A DNA stretch of 64,000 nt from Chlorokybus atmophyticus (lineage: Eukaryota > Streptophyta > Chlorokybophyceae > Chlorokybales > Chlorokybaceae): the NCBI GenBank assembly GCA_009103225.1, contig RHPI01002533.1:741887-805886 (forward strand), in the 5' to 3' direction. Shown here piece after piece: positions 24,040 to 36,686 of the stretch. The position numbers were made by a program, and so were the translations under genes. The notes below the pieces were generated by a model. That model made no database searches. It was not told where the DNA came from and saw only the letters and a program-made list of their open reading frames with translations. Each line of letters opens with the position of its first letter. Position 1 is the first letter of the stretch.

Positions 24040-27000
24040 AGCTGCTGGAAAGCGTGGACAGGACAGCCAAAAATGTTACGGCCGTGCGCGAACGTGAGCA
24101 CACCACTCGCACGCCTGAAGTTGCCTTCAATCCTGAACCCATCCCCGAACCTGAAATCGTCATTGAAGCCCGCTCACCACTGCCGTCTGGTAATACGCAG
24201 TTCCTGGGCTGACTGTGTACATTGACATGCAAGTAACATAACTCAAACCACATGCGGAGGTGGGCATGTGTGTTTGACTCAGCTCTAGTGCATGACGCGG
24301 CCTTGATTGTTGTCTGGCATGTGCAGCGCAGCGCAGTCTACGTGCAAAACCGTTGGTAAAGTCACCCGCTCCACGCATAAAGGTAATGGCACCATCAGAT
24401 GCAACAAACATTGACACAATTGCTTTTGCACTGGCTAACACTGTCGTGTGTGCAGTCAATAGCTCGGCCTGTAGGTGCAGTACGTGCTGGTATTGCTCCT
24501 TCTGCAGACACCAACAACAGCGGTCCCGCCGTGCCACCACCAGCAGAGGCGCCATCCGCAGCACCCGCAGAGCTCATTGACTCCTTGCCAACACAGATTG
24601 TTGCTTCCCCTGTCGTGTCCACCCCGCCGCCCAGTCACAGTCCCGCTGGTTCCATCTCAAAACAAGAGGGGTCGACACTCGGTTCAGCCCCGACTACCAG
24701 TGAAACAATAAGTGCGCGGGAACTTGCTCCTGCTGCTGGTGCTGCGAAGGGAGTTGACAACGCTGAGGTTGTGACTTCTACTGGTGTCGAGAGCAATACA
24801 GGCGCTGCGAGTGCTTTGCAAGCGCAAGCAGCTGCGCTCAGCAATGGACACGCCGTTGTCGCTGATGCTGGTGACGATAATGCTGATATTGACGCTGATC
24901 TCAAGCCTTCTTCCGGTACCGGCAGTAAAGTCGCAGCAGGGAACAACAACAAAGAAGCGAGGTTGGCTCGCGTGGCTGAGCGCCTCTCAGAGCGACTGGC
25001 AGGTGTTAACATGAGTAATTGTGCTCAGAACTTAAGGTCGAGAGTTTGTTGATCCTCACTCGCTGTCACGTGCGACTGGCAGAGTATAAGGCTGAGAATG
25101 CTCAGCTCGAGGAGCTTGTGCGCACCTCTGAAGCCCGTGCTAAGGAGCACGAAGCATTGATTGCTCACCTCCAGCAAGAGCTAGTTGCTGCACAGGTATC
25201 ACGTCAACGGGTGTGCTCTAGTGCATGAGTTTTTTGAGTCGTAGTGTGCACAGGTGCTTGCATTCTTCTCCCACTGGCATATTTTAGCACAGTCATCAAT
25301 TTGTAAAACCCTGGGCCAGGGCTCCGTAGCTGCAGCAGAGGTGCAGACATCCGCGGCACTGGCCACAAAAAACCAAGAAGTGCTGGAGCTGTCAAACCGC
25401 CTCGAGTCTGTGGTGCGGCAGCTCTCCATCGTAGAAGGCCGTTCAGCAGCCTTGGCCTCGGAGAATGACATGTTGATGCAAGGGCGCGACCAAGCAGCTG
25501 CAGAGGTACAACAGCATACAAGACATGTACATGTAAATGTACATGTACCTGTCTTGTACGCTTTACATATTGTGTGAGGCATATCAGACATGTACATGTA
25601 CCTGTCTTGTATGCTTTGCATATCATGTGAGGCATACCAGACATGTACATATCAGACACATACTTTGAAATGTACGTGTCCAGCATGTGTGAGTTCGACA
25701 TGTACATCTTACTTCAAGTCAATGTACCAGTTGTTGACACCAGCCTTGCAACCCTCCAGGTTTTGCAAAGTGTTCGGCATGAGCTGGCGATGATTGAACG
25801 GCAGCTGGATGAGGAGCGAGCGGCGCATTCAGCCTTGCGGCAGAACTCGTCCATGCGCGAGTCGGAGCTGGAGGCCAGGCTTGCGGACAGCTCCACCGCT
25901 CTGGTTGACATGCAGCGTCAGTTGAACGACCGCGCGGCCAAAGCGCAAGCGCTTGAACAACGCCTATCAGCCATGGAGGTAGCCATGCCAGCGTCATGTC
26001 TTTGGAAACAGCCTCACATTTCAATCTTAGTGCAGCTGTTCAGTTCTGAACTGTGTTTACTGTGCTGGGGTTGTATTCGGGTCTTGTGGCTTTGCAATTG
26101 TCACCTCAGGTGTGGTGTTTGTGGACAGGTGGAGTGCGCTTCAGCAAACCAGCGCCTCGCTGCGCTCCAGGCTGAGACACAAGGACAGCAGCCAAGCAGC
26201 AGTGGCAACGATGCAGCCAGCTTCATGATAGCTTCATGGAAAGACGAGGCAAGACGTTGAACACACCCCAACTCATTCAGATTACAACTGTGGACTTCTT
26301 GTTGATTTATGCATGGCCTTATGTGGGTACGCCTTTGCGCTCACGTTGCACTTGTTGTCTCGTCAGGCTGAACGTGCAGAGCAACAAGCGCGTGAAGCAG
26401 AGGCGGCTCTAGCGAGGAGCCAAGCGGAGCTGGCGCAGATGCAAGTGGAGCTTCAGAAGAGCAGACAGCGGGCGGACGACGCTTACAACTCCACGAACAC
26501 CGACCTCGAGAGACGCTTCAGGGAGCTCACTGAGCTGCTGTATGTCAAGCAGACGCAGCTGGAGGCCATGGCCAGTGATAGGGTCAGTATACAGGAGAGA
26601 GCCTTCATTGTCATGCAATGTGGCTGTTACACAAGCGCGAGTTGTGGTGTGACCTTTGTATATACTCTTCTGCAGGCTGCTATGCAGCTTCAGGTGGAAC
26701 ACGAGAAGCGCCGGGCGCAAGATGCCGTTGAGCGAGAACGCACGGCCCGCATGCGTGCTGTTACCGTTGATGTGGAGGACAACCTTGCGCCGATAGACGC
26801 GATCGGATCCGCCTACGAGCAGTTGCACAACGTGAAGAGCGTTGGCCCGAGCATACAAAGGGCGGCCAGGTGCTGTGCAAGTGTTTGATGGTTTTATTGT
26901 GTAGGTAGCCGCATGCCAGTCGGACTTGTTGTGAGATGTTGTCTCCTGGTTGTTGTTTTCACACAGGTTTCTCGACTTCAGCGCTGTGACTTGCGGCCGC

Positions 27001-27144
27001 TTCCTGTGGAGGAATCCAATGGCACGCATTGGCTTCGTGCTGTACTTGCTCTGCGTGCACCTCTTCCTCATGCTGCTTCTCCACAGGATGCAAGCCACCC
27101 TGGACCATCTTGCTGCTGCAAAGAGTTCACATACATTTGGTTGA
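24040..27144 (+). CDS. Golgin-84-type Golgi tethering protein (5' exon missing)
   Basis: Exons 24040-24189, 24327-24382, 24456-25002, 25083-25195, 25320-25505, 25760-25978, 26129-26248, 26367-26582, 26676-26869 and 26967-27144 join in phase, giving about 660 residues. The order matches plant golgin candidate 1: a LLESVDRTAKNV amphipathic start, a low-complexity Ala/Ser/Pro region, KEARLARVAERLSERLA, EYKAENAQLEELV, long coiled coils (QLDEERAAHSALRQ, STALVDMQRQLNDRAAKAQA), LERRFRELTELLYVKQTQLE, then FLWRNPMARIGFVLYLL and VHLFLMLLLHR, a C-terminal transmembrane anchor. Golgin-84 sits in the cis-Golgi membrane by this anchor and tethers COPI vesicles. The exon 1 acceptor at 24039 needs one preceding base from an exon not identified. 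The intron after 26248 starts with GC, not GT. Confidence 0.87.
25519..25700. repeat. Intronic tandem repeat rich in GTACATGTAC palindromes
   Basis: Inside a golgin-84 intron a unit of about 60-65 bases, containing GACATGTACATGTACCTGTCTTGTA and a GCTTT-CATAT-GTGAGGCATA core, occurs about two and a half times with few changes. Within it GTACATGTAAATGTACATGTAC forms self-complementary stems. Confidence 0.8.
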
Positions 27145-28937
27145 CTCCAAAGTATCTCGGCATTTCAACATGTTGCCTTGTAGTCTGTATGTATATAGTT
27201 TCAAGCTGTAGATGATTGCCAGTACATGGGACAGTGTGTCCCCCCTCGCTCTCTGCACATTCCACACTGGTGCACAGCAGATTTCCCGACAGGTCAGTAG
27301 TGTGTGTCGATGTTCCTGTCGTCACATGTATTGACAGTGAGCCTGTCGCCATACAACTCCTGCCTTGTTGTATGAGCATGCTGGGCACAAAACGGGCCAG
27401 TCACACTGCACGGGGAGCAGGCTGTAGTAACCAAGCCAAGATTGATTGGTAAACAAGCTTGCCCGTGCACCACAGCACATGCACACACACTGCTGCTCAT
27501 GTTGACATTGTGTGCGACTACCAACCGCTACCCACAGCCCGTGTGGCCAGGTGCTACATGCATAAGGTAAAAGAGAGGGTCCCATGCATGTACTGACTGC
27601 TATGGCTAACCGGGTGTTGGTAGAGTAGGTAATGAAGTTAGCTAGTGACAGTAGCCCGGTGGTCTACATAAACAGTGTTAACTGCACGTTGACATCATGC
27701 TTGGTCCATTGCATGCTTCGTGCATGTGCATACGTGTCGCACATTTTCTGTACAACGCCGATGCAGCACTGCAAACAAGTGCGATGCGGCACTACAACCG
27801 ACCAAGGGGGAGGGCGGAGGGGCGGGAAGGGAGGGGAGGGGCCCGAGCTGCAGCAGCAAGGGTTGCAATGACCGCAGCGCCAGCAGGCTGGAGGTCAGGG
27901 GATGTGGTCGGAGGAAGGAGGAGGGGAACAGAGGGAGAGGGTCGGAGGGCTTAAACATGCTGCTGGCCGGAGTTACTATGAAGACCGACCATGACTGACT
28001 GCTGCTGCTCTTGCTGCTGCTCCTGCTGCTGTTGCGTGCTGTACAGGTAACGACTCAACACTTGCATGCCTGTATGCCCAACGGGGACGGCGAGTAAAGT
28101 AGCATAGGTAGCGTACCCCGGTGGTGGGTTATGTTGTGCATGTTCTTGTTGTGAATGACACCCCGTGCATGCGACATTTGTAGCATACTATCTCTTGTAC
28201 ACATGCGTTCGGGGAGCAGGCTTCATGACAAAGCAGCTTGCCCGTGGTAAGGACACAGCCCCCCAACCCCACCACCCAACCCCTGCACCGTACCATGCCA
28301 CGCGCCACCGCTGCAAGCGTGCACTGCTGACGTCAGCAGTACAAGGTCAGGGGTTACAAAGGGCTGCCAACGGCAGCAGCAAACGGAGAGGAGGGGCGAG
28401 GGTGATGCTGACGAAAGGAGGGAAGGGGAGACCGTCTGCTGTTGCTGCCGACTGCCTAGCGGCGCTGTTGACCACGACAAACTGCCTAGCTGTTGGTGGT
28501 GCAGGTAATCCGCAGATGATATGCACGCTTGCATGTCTAACGGGGTGGTGGTGGTAGTGGTGGTCGTGAAGAATAGGCTAGCCCGGTGGTAAACTACTTC
28601 ATGACAATGACTGCCTGCATGCTGTTGGCTGCTCACAATCCTTGCATGCCTTCATACAGCACATTGTATATACATGACACTCGCCTTGCGCTGTGAGGAA
28701 CCAAGACACCCAAGTCTTTGATAGGCTATCCCAGGCAAGGATGTAGTTTCTAACCAGTGGTATACAGAAAAGCACACAGCGTCCTACCTGAAGTTGAACA
28801 CTACATACAAATGTACTCGAAAGCCATACCCAACGCCAACGAGTAACCAAGCAACAAACGCCAGCAAGTCACTCACAGCTTTGTCTGAACCCAACCTCAC
28901 GCCAGTAATCCGCGTAACCGCTTTTTACCACAACCCA
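27145..28937. other. Intergenic, low-complexity, no gene supported
   Basis: Spacer between convergent genes. It contains purine-rich G/A tracts (27800-27960), CTGCTG-type triplet runs (28000-28040) and three scattered CCCGGTGGT words near 27655, 28115 and 28580. The 28165-28557 open frame has poor codon character and no motif. Confidence 0.45.
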
Positions 28938-30017
28938 TCATGCCAGTGCATACGCAGCAAGCACAGCCAAAGCCGAGGTTGCGGTGACCCAGGCGGCCAC
29001 GAGCGCGTCTTTCCTCCTGCACCTGGCCTCGTCCTGCAAGCTCAGCGCGTGCTCGTACTCCAGAGAACTCTCCAAGTGCTCAATCTCGTCTAGCAGCATC
29101 TGTGTCTTGTCCGATGTGGCCTGTGCGTGGGTTATCAGACACATGCGACTGAAGCGTACTTGTGGTTGCTTGAGAGAGAGTACAAGCATTGTCACAGGCA
29201 ACACATGGTGCGAGAGACAGCGTGTCATGACTTCTCGTTGACTGCTTTTAAAGGCTTACACTGTGAGATATTCACCTGCGTAATGGAAGCCACCCCATGT
29301 TCAGAACTCGACAGCTCGTTGGCAGAACCACCGCGCTGACCTGCAGCGTGCGTACACATGCATTGACACAACAGTTGACAGCTGTTATCGCTTACTGCCA
29401 TGCGCCCTCAAGCAGTTCAGTGACGCCCCAGGTAAGTCGCTGTTCAACTTTGACACAAGCACACACAAGATGAAACACAACATGCCAGCAGCTTGACTAG
29501 CAACTGCCCGTCGGCTGCTTGAGAACCTGGTGTATGCAGAACACAACATTCACCCGCATGCCTCTTGTGTGTGTCACATTGAGCCTGTATGTCCGACACG
29601 CAGCCCACACTGGCACACGGCGGTAATAAGCAAACAGGATGTGGTTGTGTGACTCGCTTAGTCCACGAGCAACATGCAGGTGTACATGCATTGGCCTGAC
29701 ACTCCGTCAAGCTGCAAATCCAACGGAGCTTGCAACATTCAAAGCTGCACACTGTCCGTGTGATGCGGCCGCCTGCTGCTAACCAAAGCCAGCCAGTGGA
29801 CCGCACAAAGCACTGCTGCATGCAAGTGACACTGCTGTGCAGCCAACTGTGTACTTGAGATGCATGCACGACACATGCAAAGCTCAGACTTACTGCTTGC
29901 AGCCTGCTGCTCGATCTCGGTGAACTTGATGAGCAGCCTCAGCGACTGGTTGCACTTGGTCAGCTCCTGTATACGCCTCAGGGCGGCCTGGTGCTCCTCC
30001 ACAGACACCCCCGCCAT
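28938..30017 (-). CDS. Small tail-anchored coiled-coil protein
   Basis: Three exons on the minus strand, 30017-29894, 29340-29276 and 29120-28938 (stop), join in phase to 123 residues. Residues 1-42 begin MAGVSVEEHQAALRRIQEL and form a helix. A short Ser/Gly-rich linker follows, then a second helix with TQMLLDEIEHLESSLEYEHA. The last 17 residues are hydrophobic (VTATSALAVLAAYALA) right at the C-terminus, as in tail-anchored proteins of the ER, mitochondria or plastid outer membrane. I do not recognise a family. The ATG at 30017 is the first true ATG in frame. It is divergently arranged with pICln, sharing about 260 bases. Confidence 0.6.
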
Positions 30018-30277
30018 CCACACGCACAGGCATGTGCAATCAAGTCACCACCAATCAGCCGTCCACAACATCCACACAAACACCGACCACAACAGCCAAA
30101 TCAACACCATTGACACCCAGAACTCCAACAACATGGCTGCTCTCAAAAATGAGCTAAGCTACGCTTTGTGCATTTTGGCACTGAAAAGCTCAGCTAAGCT
30201 TAGCTCAGCTTTTATGTAAGCTCTCTGCTGTTAGCATAATTCAGCTCAGCGGCGGTGGCGGTGCCGGCGGCGGAGGC
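30018..30277. promoter_or_regulatory. Divergent promoter region with AGCT-rich words
   Basis: Between the start codons of the tail-anchored protein (-) and pICln (+). At 30148-30250 the word AGCTAAGC/GCTCAGCT recurs, including the 12-base palindrome GCTAAGCTTAGC. These may be regulatory or simple repeat decay. Confidence 0.4.
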
Positions 30278-32050
30278 ATGGGTCTGGCGGTTGTGGGCGA
30301 GCGAGCTGCGGACGGCTCGCTGCTGGCCCACGACGGTGAGGAGGTGAGTGAGCAGGGAGAGATGGGTACTTTGCACGGGCTAGCTGCTTGCATGCTGCAT
30401 AGCGAGAAGAGGCGGCGGTTGTGGTTGTGTCATTTGACTCTGATCTGTGACACTGGCAATGGCCAGCGTTTGCATATAAACAATGCATTGCGAATGCGTC
30501 TTGACTGAATGTCAAGCGCAACTCTCACGAGAGAATGTAAGTTTAGTGGTTGTTGCCTAGTCCAACGCGACGGCATTTGCTCTGTGTTTTACGAAAGTCT
30601 GTGCTATTGGTTGACTTTGGAAGGAACAATGCGTCGGTGCATTTACACATATTAACATCCAGGAGACTAGTTGCGCAGCACATGCTTAATGCGCGTTCAT
30701 GTGGCCTGCAGGTAAGGTTGACGCAGGCGCGCACAACTCTTGTTCTGGGTGACGCCGCTCCATCAGGCTATCTCCACCCCGGCACGCTCTACATAACCAC
30801 AAAGTGCGCGTGCAGTTTATCAAATGTTACTCTTTGTATACATATATATCTGAATGCAAGTTATGCAATATGTAACACCTTTGCATTGACTGAACCTCGA
30901 TTGTTGTTTGTTTCATGCTGTACAGGCGGCTTGCATGGCTGAGTGACGCCAGCTTGCAAACAGGGTATGCGGTAGACTTGCGTTTCCTGACAGTTCACGC
31001 TGTATCCCGAGACTTGGAGTCTTTTCCGCAGCCATGCATATACGCACAGGTCGTAGTCACCTACCAAGTGATATCCTTACCGTCACATGTCTAATTGTTG
31101 CAAATGTTCAGTCCCATGTTGATCTGCTCTCATGACAGATATACAGCGAAGATGATGAAGATGGCGACATGCATGAGTCGGACGAGGAGGAGGTGGATGA
31201 TGACAGGCAAGGCGCTGCTGCACAGCCACCAGCTGGTGCCAATGGTGTCATGGGCAATGTCACTGGCGTTGCTGAGATCAGATTTATACCAGAAGACCCC
31301 TCCTTGTGTAAGCAACAAGTGCTGTTTTTCATGCATTGTCAGGTTAACAAACAGCACTGCATTGCTGGAGCTATACTTTCAATGGCTCTGAGATCCGAGA
31401 TTGAACAACTGATGAGACACATGTTGTCTTGTTGTTGGCACGTCATGTGCTCGTGTCGAACTGTCTCGAGCTGCTTGCTAACACTGCCTCCTGCTTTTTC
31501 GCCTGCACAGTAAACCACATATTTGGTGTGCTTAGCGAGTGTGCCGCTCTCAATCCAGACATGGAAGGTAAAGTTACTTTGTGAAGTGGACACATATGCC
31601 TGCAAACATGCATGTGGTTTCAAACCGAGGCTGCGATGCAATTTGCGTGTGTGTCAATGCTATTGCTTGATGCGCAATGTTGCTCTTAATGTTTTGCAGA
31701 GGATGGTGAAGGAGAGTGGTACTACAATGAGGAGGAGGTAGCGGCGAACATCAGCGAAACTGGCGCAGCTGAATTGGACCGCTTGGACGGAATGCTGCAG
31801 ATGCCCTCCAGCCAAGAGTTTGAGCAGGCAAGCCTTAACTTTTGCTGACTGTGCATGTGTGCTCGGGACAAGCATGTTCTGCGCGTGCACATGTGTGTGT
31901 TCGTGTCTCCCTAGCAATTGATTGCCTGGTCGAACGATTGCTGATCATGAGTTCAATGTGGTGCAGCTAGTGGAGAATGACCCTGATCGCTTTGAAGACG
32001 CTGATGATGAGGAAGACGAGCACCATCACCAGCATCGGCAAGACCCGTGA
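30278..32050 (+). CDS. CLNS1A: pICln, methylosome chloride-conductance regulator homologue
   Basis: Seven exons, 30278-30343, 30712-30803, 30926-31049, 31139-31307, 31511-31567, 31700-31827 and 31967-32050 (TGA), give 239 residues, matching the roughly 237 of human pICln. The PH-like fold reads YLHPGTLYITTKRLAWLSD, then VDLRFLTVHAVSRDLESFP and CIYAQIYSEDD, an acidic loop, GVAEIRFIPEDPS, IFGVLSECAALNPDME, and acidic segments EGEWYYNEEEV and LDRLDGMLQMPSS. pICln chaperones Sm proteins onto the PRMT5 methylosome during snRNP assembly in the cytosol. The intron after 31827 has a GC donor (GCAAGC). The start ATG is the first in the open frame. The human gene symbol is given by homology. Confidence 0.88.
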
Positions 32051-33272
32051 TGCCAGCCGTCACTGCTGGGGTCTGATACGAAGTGATTGAAGAGGGGTCG
32101 GCGTCAGCCAGTAAAAGTCTTTGCCACACTGTAGAGACAGAGCAAATGCAGTCATGCCACCAGGTATGCACATCAGATATGCACATCTCAGTTTCAGTCT
32201 CGGCAGTGGCAGTCTTTGCTACCGCTTGTTGGAATATATGATACTGTGCCTGCAACCCGTCATCTGCGTAAGCAACCAGAAGTAGCAGTAGTAAGTTGTA
32301 CTGCTGCTTGGAGTTGCGGTCACAAACAGTTGTACAATGCAGATGTCAAGGGTGTCATGCGCACTAACAACATGTGCAATGAGCGTGCTTGTACCGAAAG
32401 TGCTTTGATTGTCGCCATGGCATGCAACCTGTCTTCATGTCAGCTCACTGCGCATCCCTTGAAGCACAAGCTTGGTACTGAACCAGCGCACAGCACAGTC
32501 CATGTACTACTCACTTCTTTGCAAGAAAGTTATTCAACATCACGTCGCAATGAATGCAGTGCAACCTGCACATGATGCAAGTGCTGTCCTGCGGTTGATG
32601 TTGTCCACTGCGCTTGCAAGCCAGAAACTTCTATATCATCCAACCGTAGCTCTACATAGATTTTTCAGAGAAGCGATTCACAATCACTTGAGGTCCAGTC
32701 TACCGGGTCCCCCACACCATGCAGCGATTGTTGTATGTAACCTGCAATCATTATGGAAGGAGTGAGTGCATGCTGAGCGGTATGACAACAATAACACCGT
32801 TGTAAAAGACGGCCCATAACCATAACCACCATGGTTGGCAACTGATCACGAACACTTCAGCATGACATGCCTGCTTCGTTGCTGATGAGTACATGCTGAT
32901 GACCTGCTGTTCAATCAACCGTGACATGTGCTGAGTTGCCAGGTGCCACGCAATCACAGCAGCTGCTTCATATGGATATTTGGTACCAGCGCAACAAACT
33001 GACTGCATGCTGTGCAAGTAAGATGCGAGAACCATCATCACCGTCATTTACGTTGCAACTATATGCCAGCTATGAACAATAAGCATTTTGTTTGAAACCG
33101 CAGGTTGCAGCAACAAGACGCAGTTCGCGCTCATAGAGGTCATATACAAGCATACTGCCATGCCACCACACATAAGTACCTTGAGCGGTTTGCCAGCCTT
33201 CCTTCCACACACGTGTGCCAACGGCTTGGCTTGGATTCGCCAACTCTGCAACCGTCCACTTGCACTCCATAT
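32051..33272. other. Intergenic between convergent genes
   Basis: Tail-to-tail spacer between pICln and BLOC1S2. Open frames here show no splice-supported continuity or motif. Confidence 0.5.
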
Positions 33273-34395
33273 TCAATCAGGGTGAAAGTGCCGCAAGTTC
33301 TCCTCTGCAGAAACAAAGAAAGGTTAAGCCATCAACTGCAAGCTTTGAACATACACCACACAAAGCATGAGCTGTACCTAACCGCCTCGTGTACAAGTCG
33401 AGCGTGCTAACAACGGCCTCAAGGTCAACGACCTGCTGGTCTATCTCATCAATCTGCTGTAAGTAGGGCCTGAAAGCATCATCTGCAAAACGGTGCAGTC
33501 TGCATCAACACATGCACACCTGTACGCACACATGCGTGTGTGATATGCACATGCGCACATACGCACACAGACAACGCACTCTTCTGGCGCAGTTTGTTGA
33601 AGAACACGCTCAATCCGGCGGCAAAGTCCCCAAGGTCTTCGTACTTCTTGGCAGCAATGTTGTTCATGTCCTCTAACAATTGCAGCTCGTTGAAGCCAGC
33701 TGCACCACCGCGGCATTGATAGGAAATCAATCAGAGGAGAGACACGGACTATGTGCATTCAAACAGCAACTACAGAACCAAATCGGTCCCTGCACTGCCT
33801 CTCAAGCCTTGTGTGTCATGTTGATATGCACCGCTGACACAAACAAAACGGTGACATCCATTGCAGGGGTTTTCAGGGTGCTATCAGTATCTGGCAGCGT
33901 GTACTGTGGGCATCTCTTTTGCACAGGTATGCAGGTTGTTACCAATGTAGCTAACTGGAAGAACCGAGCTGACTGACATGTGACACAATACAAAACCAAA
34001 GCACAGCACACACGACCATAGGAAGTAAGAAGACTCTTGCCATTCCACAAGAAGATTTGCCTGCAAACAGGCGTGCAGAGCAGTCGCCTACAGACGCAAT
34101 ACTGTCGGCTGACACTCGTGCACAAAGACTACAATCACAACATACAACGTTGACAACCAAGCTTTCGGTGCGTCAAGCAATGCCACAAGCACCCGAGGAC
34201 ATATTCCCTCAAACTTCAACCCTCCAACACATCATGCTGCCAACCTCTGAGCTCGCCGTGCACGACCTTCGCGACCGTCTCCATGAGCGCCTTGCCGACG
34301 CGGGCGAGCTCGTCGTCCGGCCGGTGCAGCACCGCAGCCCCGTCCAACTCCTCTCCCTTCCCCGCCTCCCCCTGCGCCGCCGCCGCCGCTGCCAT
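33273..34395 (-). CDS. BLOC1S2: BLOC-1 subunit 2 (BLOS2)
   Basis: Four exons on the minus strand, 34395-34245, 33699-33580, 33482-33378 and 33304-33273 (TGA), give 135 residues, the normal size for BLOS2 (about 142). After an Ala/Gly/Glu-rich start come DDELARVGKALMETVAKVV, then NELQLLEDMNNIAAKKYEDL, FRPYLQQIDEIDQQVVDLE and VVSTLDLYTRRLE. All align by eye with the human helical domain (DYKLLENMN.., LQPYLDQINVIEEQV, LDAYSKKLE). BLOS2 belongs to the BLOC-1/BORC complexes that act on endosomal and lysosomal trafficking. Its start codon is 68 bases from that of the DUF3067 gene on the other strand. Confidence 0.85.
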
Positions 34396-34463
34396 GGCCT
34401 GGCCTGGTTACAACACTTAGACACCTAGTCAAATCCTAGACCACAAGCTCCAGGCTCGTGTGC
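34396..34463. promoter_or_regulatory. 68-base bidirectional promoter interval
   Basis: Only 68 bases separate the BLOC1S2 start codon (-) from the DUF3067 start codon (+). Both promoters or 5' UTRs must overlap each other or extend into the opposite gene. Confidence 0.55.
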
Positions 34464-36247
34464 ATGGCGGCGTCGGCGGCGGTGCCGTTGGCGGCGTTGG
34501 TAGGGAGGCCGCCGACGCAGGTCGTGCGAGCCTCAGGCTGCGTGGTTTCTTCCTCGTCTAGGAGATCTACAGCGCTGCCGCCATCAGCTTGGAAGCCGCA
34601 AAGCCAGGCCGGCCTGCTTGCGCGCAAGGGGCAAAGGCCTGGAAGGTTGCGGGCATGCTCAGCTGGCTTAGCAGGTGAGGAGTTTGTAAGTTCGTAAGCG
34701 TTCACCATCTACTGAGCTTGAAGAGAACATCGCGTCACTTCATCACAGCAGCGCTTGCGCCAGGCTGTTGGCAGGTGTGTGCTGTGGTGTGCTGTCTTGA
34801 GGGCGGGCGTGTCAATTGTGAAAAAGATGTTCACAAGATTGACTATCCAAGCGAACAAGATTTACAGGCTGCGCAGGTTACTCAGCCTGTTGATAGTGCC
34901 CAATTGGAGAACGAAGTCTTTGGGTGCGGTGTCTAAGTTTACCCCATTGTGATTGGGTAGTTTGATTAAGCTGATCCCATCGTGATGACGCGGTGCTACG
35001 CTGGTGTAGCCTGGCGACAATCATCAGCGCGTGCATGCACGTGATGAGCACAAACCAATTGCCTACCACTCGTCCTGTGCGTGAGCAGCCTTATTTGGGG
35101 TAGCAGCAAGTACAGTCGACTAGTGGTGTGCAGTCTGGCGAAGTCATTGTCCGAGCCTGTACAATTAGCTGGCACAAAATGCCAACAACAACCAGAGCGC
35201 ATTGTGTAGACTTGTATATTGTTTCTTTTCTGGATGCGCTTTGACGGTCATGCGGGCAGCCGGTTGCGGTGATTTGCAGAGATCCACTGAGTGCAAGCGT
35301 CGCTCTCCAAACAGGCTTTAGTGATGAGAGCGGCGAGGATGGCGGGGACAGCCCGGACTGGTCTGCGGAGGCTCAGAGGCTGAATTCTCTGTTGAGGCCG
35401 AGCTCAATAAACGGCACTGAGCTACGGTATGGCGGCTGCGATCATGTTTACGTATCCTGAAGTTGGCAGCAGCATGTTTGGGGACAAGCTGTTGTTAAGG
35501 CAATGTGTTCAGTAGTCTGTTCACTGCAACTATTTATCGCTCAGGCAGCTTGTCAAGGAGAAGTACGGGAGGAGTTACGACGTGAGGTTATGCAAGTTTA
35601 GTGGAGTGTTCTACTTACAGGTTAGCAGTTGCTGCGGCGTGTCAGGCTGATGGTACAGCGTTCTGTTCAGGTCTTACTAGCATATGCATACACATATTCG
35701 TGTGTGCGTGTGTGCATGTGTGCATGCTGGCGTGCATATGTACGTGTCATCCTGATTTTGCGTTGCTGGCAGCCATGCTCTTAACTTGACCATGTTGATG
35801 CAGATAATGTGGCGCTTTTTGGAGCAGAAGTCATTCCCGCTGACGGTAAGTGAACACTTGTACATGGAGAACCGCTGTGCGTACGTACATGGTTTAGCTT
35901 GTCTTATCAATATCTGCTGTTTCCAGGAGCAAAGGTACCAAGATCAGTTGGATGCAGTTGCCGAGTACATCACAGAATGGGGCCTCGCAGACAAGTACGC
36001 GGCTGCAAAGTCAACTGTGCTTGGCTGCTGCTTTTGCCCAACTGTCCAGTCTCTCTATGGTGGTCTGCATATGATAGAGACCCTTAAGCAATGCTTTTTG
36101 TGTCTTTCTTGCAGGGTGCGTGAAACCATTATCAACACGAAAGAACGGCCGAGAGTTAATGCTGGCAATGCCAAAGCGGTTTCCATTCGCTTGGATGTCG
36201 CGCATGGCAGTAGTGGCAGGGGATCGGAATGGGATGATTGTTTCTAA
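34464..36247 (+). CDS. DUF3067 family protein, likely plastid
   Basis: Six exons in frame, 34464-34674, 35315-35426, 35545-35620, 35804-35845, 35927-36009 and 36115-36247 (TAA), give 218 residues. The first 70 residues are Ala/Ser/Arg-rich (MAASAAVPLAALVGRPP) with one acidic residue or none, as in a plastid transit peptide. The mature part contains LRRQLVKEKYGRSYDVRLCK, FYLQIMWRFLEQKSFPLTEQ, YQDQLDAVAEYITEWG and KERPRVNAGNAKAVSIRLD. These recall the cyanobacterial DUF3067 family (WGxSYDVQLRR.., QVMWRYLEQASFPLSE.., ERPRLGKAVSIPL). The function is unknown; presence in cyanobacteria and algae/plants suggests a photosynthesis-related or plastid housekeeping role. The ATG at 34464 is the first in the frame. 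Confidence 0.82.
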
Positions 36248-36686
36248 TGCTTATGTAGGTTGTTCTGTGCTAGATAAGGTAATTGCAGTAATTGGCAAGA
36301 TATGATGTTGTCTCCTGCCTCACAAGCGCCCGCGTCTGTCTGTGGAAAGGCTTGCGATGTGCGCATGGCTTAGCGCTCATTGTTCGGCCAAGGCATTGAG
36401 CATTGAGATCGACAATCATAACCAACTTTGGTTGTGCATTCAATGCTTGCAACTGTGGGAGGCAATACTGGTTGCTACTAACTGTGGATAAGGTCACACT
36501 GCCTCTGTTTGCACATGCAGATCAAGCAGTTCGCCAAATGGTTGCAAACATTGCGACAGTTTGTGTGCACGCCAAGGGGCAAGTGCTCTTAGTTTTACCT
36601 AGTACACAGTACCTGGCACTATCAACGCGGAGTTGACGAAGGACAAGTACTGCTGTACAAAGCGCAGCTAGTGGTTTACGTGCGTA
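36248..36686. other. Intergenic between convergent genes
   Basis: Spacer between the DUF3067 gene and the CapA-like gene; no feature seen. Confidence 0.5.

Noticed and set aside
28165-28557. 130-codon plus-strand frame in the golgin/tail-anchored spacer
   Set aside because: Low-complexity composition and no family resemblance.
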